A stretch of DNA of 10,192 nucleotides. It comes from an uncultured Lachnospiraceae bacterium. GTDB lineage: Bacteria > Bacillota > Clostridia > Lachnospirales > Lachnospiraceae. The translations under genes and the position numbers were made by a program. Positions 5,292-10,192 of the stretch are shown piece after piece (the first letter of the stretch is position 1; each line of letters begins with the position of its first letter). The notes under the pieces are model-generated. The model had not been told where the DNA came from. It made no database searches and saw only the letters and a program-made list of their open reading frames with translations. The stretch is taken from positions 1-10,192 of the forward strand of contig CAMWUU010000101.1 in NCBI GenBank assembly GCA_947177515.1, given 5' to 3'.

Positions 5292-7634
5292 ATGGAGGAA
5301 ACGGGGAAGAATGAAATTGTGGCGATGCCGCTGGTGACGCTGCGCAACATTGTTGTGATGCCCGGGATGATGATCCATTTTGATATCCGGAAAAGTAAGA
5401 GCATTGTCGCGGTGGAAACTGCGATGCGCCAGCAACAGCGTGTTTTTGTGGTGACGCAGCAGGATGCCCATGCCGAGGAGAAGGGTTCCGAGGAATTGAC
5501 CATGTCGTCCCTGTATGCTTACGGCACAGTGACGGTAATCCGCCAGCTTATTAAATTGCCGGAAAATGTGATTCGGGTGCTGGCAGTTGGTGAGTACCGG
5601 GCACAGTTTTTGTCCATGACGGATGAAGGCGAGTATTTGGTTGCAGAAACCATGCGTGTGCCGCAGGGGGAGGAGCCAACCAAGACGGAGAGGGAGGCGA
5701 TGCTGCGCAGTTTGAAGGAACTGCTGCAAAGTTATGGGAACGAGAATGTCAGGCTGAGCCGCGAGGTTTTAAAGAACCTGATGGAAACGGCAAGCCTTGA
5801 GAAGTTTATTGAACAGCTTCCGGTACAGCTCCCGCTTTCCGTTCCGGAAAAGGAGATGATCTTAGCGGGGTTCGGGCTGATTGGGCAGTTTAAGGCGGAA
5901 GCTGTGGTGTTAGCGAATGAGGTCAATGTGATCCGTATCCAGAAGGGAATCCAGGAGATGGTCAAGGCGCATATTGACAAGAACCAGCGCGAGTATATGC
6001 TGCGGGAGCAGTTAAAAGTGATCCAGGAGGAACTCGGGGATACAAACCAGCTTGCCGATGCGGAAAAATTTGAAAAGCAGTGTGAAAAGCTTGAGGCTGC
6101 AAAGGAGATTAAGGAGAGCATCCGGCAGGAGATCCGGCGTTTCCGGGCAGTGAACGGTTCTGTTTCGGAGAGTGCGGTGTCCCGCGGGTACCTGGAAACT
6201 TTATTATCGTTGCCGTGGGATAAGCAGAGTGAGGATAATGAAGATATCCGCAATGCAAGGCGTGTGCTGGAAGAAGACCACTATGGATTGAAAAAGGTGA
6301 AGGAGCGTGTCTTAGAGTTTTTGGCTGTCCGGGCGGCAACGCACCAGGCCGATGCGCCAATTATATGCCTGGTTGGACCTCCTGGTACCGGAAAGACTTC
6401 GATTGCGCGTTCAGTCGCAAGGGCGCTGGACAAGAAATATGTAAGGATATGCTTAGGCGGCGTGCGTGATGAGGCAGAAATTAGGGGGCATCGCAGAACC
6501 TATGTTGGAGCCTTGCCGGGGCGTATTATTGCCGGCCTTAGGACAGCGGGTGTTAAAAATCCGCTGATGCTTCTTGATGAGATTGATAAAATGGCGAGTG
6601 ATTATAAGGGGGATCCGGCTGCGGCGATGCTTGAAGTGTTGGACGGTGAACAGAATTCTAAGTTTGTTGACCATTATATTGAACTCCCGGTTGATCTGTC
6701 AAAGGTTTTGTTTATTGCGACGGCGAATACGACGCAGACCATCCCGGCACCGCTTCTTGACCGTATGGAGGTTATTGAGGTGAATTCTTATACGGCAACC
6801 GAGAAACGCCATATTGTAAAGGAGCATCTTGTCCGGAAACAATTGGAAAAAAATGGGTTGGATAAAAAAAGATTCACCATAACGGATAAGGCGGTTGACC
6901 GGATTATTTCCGGTTATACAGCGGAGGCGGGGGTACGTTCCTTAGAACGGCGTATCGGCGAATGTATGCGCAAGACTGTGCTTATGATGGCGCAGGATCC
7001 GGCCGTTGAGAAGGTGCGTGTAACAGAGAAAAACCTGGTTGACTTCCTAGGACCGGTAAAGCGCACAAAAGAAAAGAAGAACCGAAAGGATGCGGTTGGC
7101 ATTGTCCGTGGGCTTGCGGTAACATCCGTGGGGGGTGATACACTCTCCATCGAGATCAATACGATGCCGGGCAAGGGAAATATTGAACTGACAGGGCAGC
7201 TTGGCGATGTGATGAAGGAATCCGCACGCACGGCAATCAGTTATGTGCGTTCTGTGTCGCAGAAATATAAGGTGCCGGATGACTATTTTGAAAAGCATGA
7301 TATGCACCTGCACATTCCGGAGGGTGCGGTACCAAAGGATGGACCATCTGCCGGGATCGCGCTTGGCGTTGCGGTATTGTCCGCTGTGACCGGGCGCAAG
7401 GTCAGGGCGGATCTTGCGATGACGGGTGAGGTGACGCTTCGGGGACGGGTGCTGCCGATTGGCGGGGTGAAAGAGAAGCTTTTGGCGGCAAAGATGGCCG
7501 AGATCACGCTTGTTCTCGTACCAAAGAAGAACGAGGGGGATGTGAAGGAACTCGAGAAGGAGATTACGGACGGTATCCGCGTTGTTTTTGTGGAAACAAT
7601 GGAAGAGGTTATTGAAGAAGCTCTTTTAGCGTGA
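5292..7634 (+). CDS. lon: ATP-dependent protease Lon (LonA type)
   Basis: Lon is a soluble hexameric AAA+ protease that removes misfolded and short-lived regulatory proteins. The 780 residues are normal for LonA. The N-terminal LAN domain opens with MPLVTLRNIVVMPGM, followed by a charged helical region at about 190-300. The AAA+ module has Walker A GPPGTGKT at 362-369, a GHRRTYVGA segment and Walker B LLDEIDK. The peptidase domain contains PKDGPSAG with catalytic Ser686 and GGVKEK with Lys729, a 43-residue spacing as in the E. coli dyad. No transmembrane segment is present, so it is not LonB. It starts 18 nt after clpX, with AAAGG 9 nt before the ATG, so it is very likely cotranscribed. In the conserved segment usually written GLAWTxVGG, the tryptophan is replaced by valine (residue 610). 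Confidence 0.97.
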   Translation: MEETGKNEIVAMPLVTLRNIVVMPGMMIHFDIRKSKSIVAVETAMRQQQRVFVVTQQDAHAEEKGSEELTMSSLYAYGTVTVIRQLIKLPENVIRVLAVGEYRAQFLSMTDEGEYLVAETMRVPQGEEPTKTEREAMLRSLKELLQSYGNENVRLSREVLKNLMETASLEKFIEQLPVQLPLSVPEKEMILAGFGLIGQFKAEAVVLANEVNVIRIQKGIQEMVKAHIDKNQREYMLREQLKVIQEELGDTNQLADAEKFEKQCEKLEAAKEIKESIRQEIRRFRAVNGSVSESAVSRGYLETLLSLPWDKQSEDNEDIRNARRVLEEDHYGLKKVKERVLEFLAVRAATHQADAPIICLVGPPGTGKTSIARSVARALDKKYVRICLGGVRDEAEIRGHRRTYVGALPGRIIAGLRTAGVKNPLMLLDEIDKMASDYKGDPAAAMLEVLDGEQNSKFVDHYIELPVDLSKVLFIATANTTQTIPAPLLDRMEVIEVNSYTATEKRHIVKEHLVRKQLEKNGLDKKRFTITDKAVDRIISGYTAEAGVRSLERRIGECMRKTVLMMAQDPAVEKVRVTEKNLVDFLGPVKRTKEKKNRKDAVGIVRGLAVTSVGGDTLSIEINTMPGKGNIELTGQLGDVMKESARTAISYVRSVSQKYKVPDDYFEKHDMHLHIPEGAVPKDGPSAGIALGVAVLSAVTGRKVRADLAMTGEVTLRGRVLPIGGVKEKLLAAKMAEITLVLVPKKNEGDVKELEKEITDGIRVVFVETMEEVIEEALLA

Positions 7635-7671
7635 GCCGGCTGAGGACGGCAGATGAAAGGCGGAGGTTTGT

Positions 7672-8280
7672 ATGGGAGAAGAGAAGAAAGTAAGGCAGGG
7701 AGTTAATTATGTGGAACTGGAAACTGTTTGCGGTATCACAAGTACCCTGCCGGAGAATGGACTGCCAGAGTTTGCATTTGCAGGCAGATCAAATGTTGGG
7801 AAATCTTCCCTGATCAATGCGCTGATGTTCCGCAAATCCTACGCTAGGACTTCGTCGCAGCCGGGGAAAACGCAGACGATCAATTTTTACAATATTGAAC
7901 ATGCGCTGTATTTTGTGGATCTGCCGGGTTATGGCTATGCGAAGGTTTCGCAGGAGTTAAAGGCGAAATGGGGAAAGATGATTGAGAGGTATCTGACAGA
8001 ATCTAAACAGTTAAAAAAGATTTTCCTGCTTGTGGATATCCGGCATGAGCCATCTGCAAATGACAGGGAAATGTATGAGTGGGTAATATATCAGGGTTTT
8101 GAGCCGGTTATTATTGCTACGAAGCTGGATAAGATCAAGCGAAGCCAACAGGAAAAGCAGTGTAAGCTGATCCGGACGGCATTTGGCGCAGGGGTGGAGA
8201 TTATTCCGTTTTCGGCGGAAACGAAGCAGGGACGGGATAAGATCTGGGACTGTATTGACAATGCCATAAAGAACGGGTAG
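7672..8280 (+). CDS. ysxC: Ribosome biogenesis GTP-binding protein YsxC/YihA (EngB)
   Basis: This TRAFAC-class GTPase is needed for late assembly of the 50S ribosomal subunit. The 202 residues are typical. The G1 P-loop GRSNVGKSS spans 38-46. The switch I region has SSQPGKTQT with its conserved threonine, G3 is DLPGYGYAK, G4 is TKLDK and G5 is FSAETKQG near the C-terminus. The start is supported by GGAGG (7662-7666), 5 nt before the ATG, and the gene lies 37 nt after lon, the last of the plus-strand cluster. The same lon-ysxC linkage is known in Bacillus. It is followed by a convergent gene and has only a weak terminator of its own. Confidence 0.96.
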   Translation: MGEEKKVRQGVNYVELETVCGITSTLPENGLPEFAFAGRSNVGKSSLINALMFRKSYARTSSQPGKTQTINFYNIEHALYFVDLPGYGYAKVSQELKAKWGKMIERYLTESKQLKKIFLLVDIRHEPSANDREMYEWVIYQGFEPVIIATKLDKIKRSQQEKQCKLIRTAFGAGVEIIPFSAETKQGRDKIWDCIDNAIKNG

Positions 8281-8299
8281 GGGAGTTTTTCCACTGCCC
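8275..8299 (+). terminator. Weak possible terminator hairpin at the end of ysxC
   Basis: GGGTAG (8275-8280, containing the ysxC stop) can pair with CTGCCC (8294-8299), continuing past one G-A mismatch with GG/CC around the loop AGTTTTT. No strong T tract follows on the plus strand (only TTT at 8307-8309). It may give partial termination together with the hairpin at 8315-8336. Confidence 0.3.
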
Positions 8300-8309
8300 G
8301 CTGCCCTTT

Positions 8310-8336
8310 AAAAAATGCCGACTTTTTAGTCGGCAT
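8310..8336 (-). terminator. Intrinsic terminator of the minus-strand operon
   Basis: A perfect 9-bp stem (8315-8323 with 8328-8336, ATGCCGACT/AGTCGGCAT) with a 4-nt loop is followed on the minus strand by six T (complement of 8310-8315). The ascending arm encodes the last residues of the DUF4364-type protein, and its TAA lies in the loop. On the plus strand the same hairpin lacks a T tract, so it would terminate mainly the minus-strand transcript. Confidence 0.85.
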
Positions 8337-8853
8337 CCTCAATTAGTGAGGAGAAGATATGGGCGTAGATCTCAGAACTTTTTTTTGACCAGTTACTGCA
8401 GATAATCTCCGCCTCCGCTTCCGAAGGTACAGAAAGTCGGATGTCTATAATCGGGTTGTCCCGCTCTAAAATTTTTAATGAAGCAATGTACTCATTTTTC
8501 TTTGATTTGTAGTAGTCTGCGCGGATGGAATTTTCTTCGCGCATACTGTACTTGTTCACTTTCAGGAAATTATCGATATCCTCACGGATCGGCTCGGAAA
8601 TCTTATTGTAAAAAAAGGAGAGCGATTCGCCCCCTAAGGCTGTAATTTCATAGTAGGTGCTGTTGCGGATGACATTGCAGGAAATAAATTTATCCTCAAG
8701 GAGTTCGGAAAGCACCTGCTGGATATTGAAATAGGAAGTATATTCTTTTTCAAGGAGGAAATTTGTTAACTGCGTCTGTGTCAGCGGGAATTCCACCTTG
8801 TCAAGAATATAAAGAATCATAAGCTTGTATAACATCAATGCCTCAGGTTGCAT
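8326..8853 (-). CDS. DUF4364-type small protein, probable winged helix
   Basis: The protein resembles the DUF4364 family of Clostridia, judged from the opening MQPEALMLYKLMILYILDKV and the following segment with PLTQTQLTNFLLEKEYTSYF; its function is unknown. It has 175 residues. The N-terminal 80 or so look like a winged-helix fold: helix, a PLTxTQL turn, a recognition-like helix (FNIQQVLSELLEDKFI), then a strand pair ending in YYEIT. The C-terminal half is mixed and charged, with alternating strands near IDIRLSVPSEAEAEII. The fold suggests a regulator or dimerisation module, but this is inference. The frame is open to 8922, but AAAGGAG (minus strand, 8860-8866) lies 6 nt before the ATG at 8853 and the family begins there. 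It appears more AT-rich than its neighbours. It follows the radical SAM gene by 76 nt and its stop codon is in the terminator loop. Confidence 0.85.
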   Translation of the reverse strand: MQPEALMLYKLMILYILDKVEFPLTQTQLTNFLLEKEYTSYFNIQQVLSELLEDKFISCNVIRNSTYYEITALGGESLSFFYNKISEPIREDIDNFLKVNKYSMREENSIRADYYKSKKNEYIASLKILERDNPIIDIRLSVPSEAEAEIICSNWSKKSSEIYAHIFSSLIEDAD

Positions 8854-8929
8854 GGTGTTCTCCTTTCTGTCATGCAAAATCAGGTAGTTTATTTCCATTT
8901 TGTATTCCTTTGCTCCCGGCATGGCTTTC

Positions 8930-9850
8930 TTAGCAGGACATTCCCTGCAGAAAATTCCGGTGTTTCATTTCTTTTTCAATCGAATTTAATACAAATTTCT
9001 TGTTAGCGCTCCACAGGGGGGCGACAAGGAGCGGTTTTGGGGCATCGCCAGTTAACCGGTGAATTACGATATGTTCCGGAGTTACGGCAAGGCAGGCAAG
9101 CAATGCGTCAAGATAGGCGGGAAAGCCCATCAGGGGGTAGTTCTGCGGGTACGCCATATAGTGGCCGACAAGGTCGGTTCCCTTTAACACATAAAGAAGC
9201 TGGAACTTTAATCCGGACAATGGCAGGGAGCAGACATGGCGCACAGTAGCAAGCATGTCTTTAAGGGTTTCGCCGGGCAGCCCAAGGATTAAGTGGGTTA
9301 CAATCCCGATTCCGGCAGCATTAAGGGAGTGTACCGCGTCCTCATAAACATGCAGGGGGTAGCCGCGCCGCACAAAGGCGGCGCTGTTATCGTGTATGGT
9401 CTGTAAGCCAAGTTCAATGGTAACTGGTTTTATTGCCGTAAGGCGCACAAGCAGGGACAAAACTTCTTCCCCCAGGCAGTCCGGACGGGTAGCAATGGAA
9501 AGCGCGGCAATTTCAGGATGCCCTGCTGCTTCAAAAAATACACGCTCCAGTATGGGAAGTGGGGCGTAGGTATTTGTGTATGCCTGGAAGTATGCAATAT
9601 AGCGCCCCGAAGGGTTTTTGGCTGCAACCAGTCGTTTAGCCTGTTCGATCTGTTTTGTGATGGTAAGTTCCCGGCTGGCGGCAAAATCCCCCGATCCGCC
9701 GGCACTGCAGAAAATGCAGCCGCGCGTATCTAAGGTACCGTCGCGGTTTGGACAGGAAAAACCGGCATTTAAGGAGAGTTTATATAGTTTCATGCCAAAG
9801 CGCTCCCGGCAGTCGTAGTCGAAGCTGTGATAACGTTTGCCGTTCCACAT
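8930..9850 (-). CDS. TIGR01212-type radical SAM protein (YtqA/YhcC-like)
   Basis: This is a radical S-adenosylmethionine enzyme that would use a [4Fe-4S] cluster to make a 5'-deoxyadenosyl radical; I know of no settled substrate for this family. From the ATG at 9850 it has 306 residues. It begins MWNGKRYHSFDYDCRERFG and carries the family signature CPNRDGTLDTRGCIFC, with cluster cysteines spaced C-x11-C-x2-C, followed by the AYFQAYTNTYAP and ELGLQTIHD segments and GLPGET. An upstream in-frame GTG at 9883 would overlap the malic enzyme gene. Conserved sequence starts at 9850, 4 nt after the malic enzyme stop. Neither start has a recognisable ribosome binding site, which suggests translational coupling. 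It is transcribed with the malic enzyme and DUF4364-type genes. Confidence 0.92.
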   Translation of the reverse strand: MWNGKRYHSFDYDCRERFGMKLYKLSLNAGFSCPNRDGTLDTRGCIFCSAGGSGDFAASRELTITKQIEQAKRLVAAKNPSGRYIAYFQAYTNTYAPLPILERVFFEAAGHPEIAALSIATRPDCLGEEVLSLLVRLTAIKPVTIELGLQTIHDNSAAFVRRGYPLHVYEDAVHSLNAAGIGIVTHLILGLPGETLKDMLATVRHVCSLPLSGLKFQLLYVLKGTDLVGHYMAYPQNYPLMGFPAYLDALLACLAVTPEHIVIHRLTGDAPKPLLVAPLWSANKKFVLNSIEKEMKHRNFLQGMSC

Positions 9851-9854
9851 CGTG

Positions 9855-10192
9855 TTAACGGATATGGGATTTGACGGCAGCACTTACCGCTTCACACACA
9901 CGTGGGTCAAACGGGGCGGGCAGGATATTATTCTCATTCAGTTCCTCCTTTGGAACCAGTCCAGCGATGGCTGTTGCGGCGGCAAGTTTCATCTCCTCGG
10001 TGATCTGCGGTGCCCGCCCTTCAAGCGCTCCTTTAAAGATGCCGGGGAATGCGATTACATTGTTTACCTGGTTCGGGAAATCGGAGCGTCCAGTGCCGAC
10101 CACACGGGCACCGGCTGCTTTTGCGAGATCCGGCATGATTTCCGGGACGGGGTTTGCCATAGCAAAAAGGATTGCGTCACGATTCATGGAGC
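9855..10192 (-). CDS. Malic enzyme, C-terminal part (5' end outside window)
   Basis: Malic enzymes oxidatively decarboxylate malate to pyruvate with NAD or NADP. The frame is open from the window edge to TAA at 9855-9857, giving 111 visible residues. The AMANPVPEI segment, GTGRSDFPNQVNNV and FPGIFKGAL are characteristic of the cofactor-binding domain of bacterial malic enzymes. The C-terminal PAPFDPRVCEAV matches the family end, so the terminus is complete. Cofactor specificity cannot be judged because the N-terminal and dinucleotide-binding parts are missing. It is the most upstream visible gene of the minus-strand operon, and its promoter lies outside the window. Confidence 0.95.
   Translation of the reverse strand, partial: SMNRDAILFAMANPVPEIMPDLAKAAGARVVGTGRSDFPNQVNNVIAFPGIFKGALEGRAPQITEEMKLAAATAIAGLVPKEELNENNILPAPFDPRVCEAVSAAVKSHIR

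Noticed and set aside
4838..5729. Long minus-strand open frames (4838-5503 and 5109-5729) opposite clpX and lon
   Set aside because: They lie antisense to strongly supported genes, overlap each other in different frames, and show no recognisable domains; they are coding shadows.
8854..8922. N-terminal extension of the DUF4364-type protein
   Set aside because: A well-spaced AAAGGAG and the family start both support the ATG at 8853.
1..10192. Mobile element, CRISPR array, toxin-antitoxin pair or defence system
   Set aside because: No transposase, integrase, spaced direct repeats or known defence motifs were seen; the genes are conserved housekeeping functions in common order.

Overview
The window looks like a chromosomal segment from a Gram-positive Clostridia, most likely Lachnospiraceae. 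The evidence is the gene order tig-clpP-clpX-lon-ysxC, strong AGGAGG-type ribosome binding sites, extended -10 promoters, moderate GC content, and a DUF4364-type gene (a family I associate with Clostridia). The genus cannot be fixed from the sequence alone. No mobile element, CRISPR array, rRNA or tRNA was seen.

Plus strand, left part. The 3' end of an unrecognised gene (1-105) stops inside its own intrinsic terminator (88-126). A promoter overlapping that terminator's T tract drives glmM (291-1634), the phosphoglucosamine mutase of cell-wall precursor synthesis. A near-identical promoter (23 of 29 positions) follows glmM and drives tig (1790-3076, trigger factor), which ends in a terminator (3092-3131).

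Plus strand, centre. A protein quality-control block follows: clpP (3319-3900), clpX (3969-5273), lon (5292-7634) and the ribosome-assembly GTPase ysxC (7672-8280). Spacings of 18-68 nt suggest one transcript. Trigger factor folds nascent chains, ClpXP and Lon degrade failed or regulatory proteins, and YsxC helps mature the 50S subunit, so the block links translation to proteostasis. A possible 36-codon ORF with a good ribosome binding site precedes clpP and overlaps its start by 4 nt.

Minus strand, right part. Reading right to left: the C-terminal end of a malic enzyme (running off the window at 10192), a TIGR01212-type radical SAM protein (8930-9850), and a small DUF4364-type winged-helix protein (8326-8853). 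The last gene's stop codon lies in the loop of its own terminator, which sits in the convergent junction with ysxC.

The gene content is conserved housekeeping, and I found no new multi-gene system. The points worth a second look are small-scale: a palindrome that could bridge the glmM ribosome binding site to its start, the shared glmM/tig promoter, the upstream ORF coupled to clpP, a hairpin between clpP and clpX, terminators built from coding sequence, and residue changes at conserved positions of GlmM and Lon.
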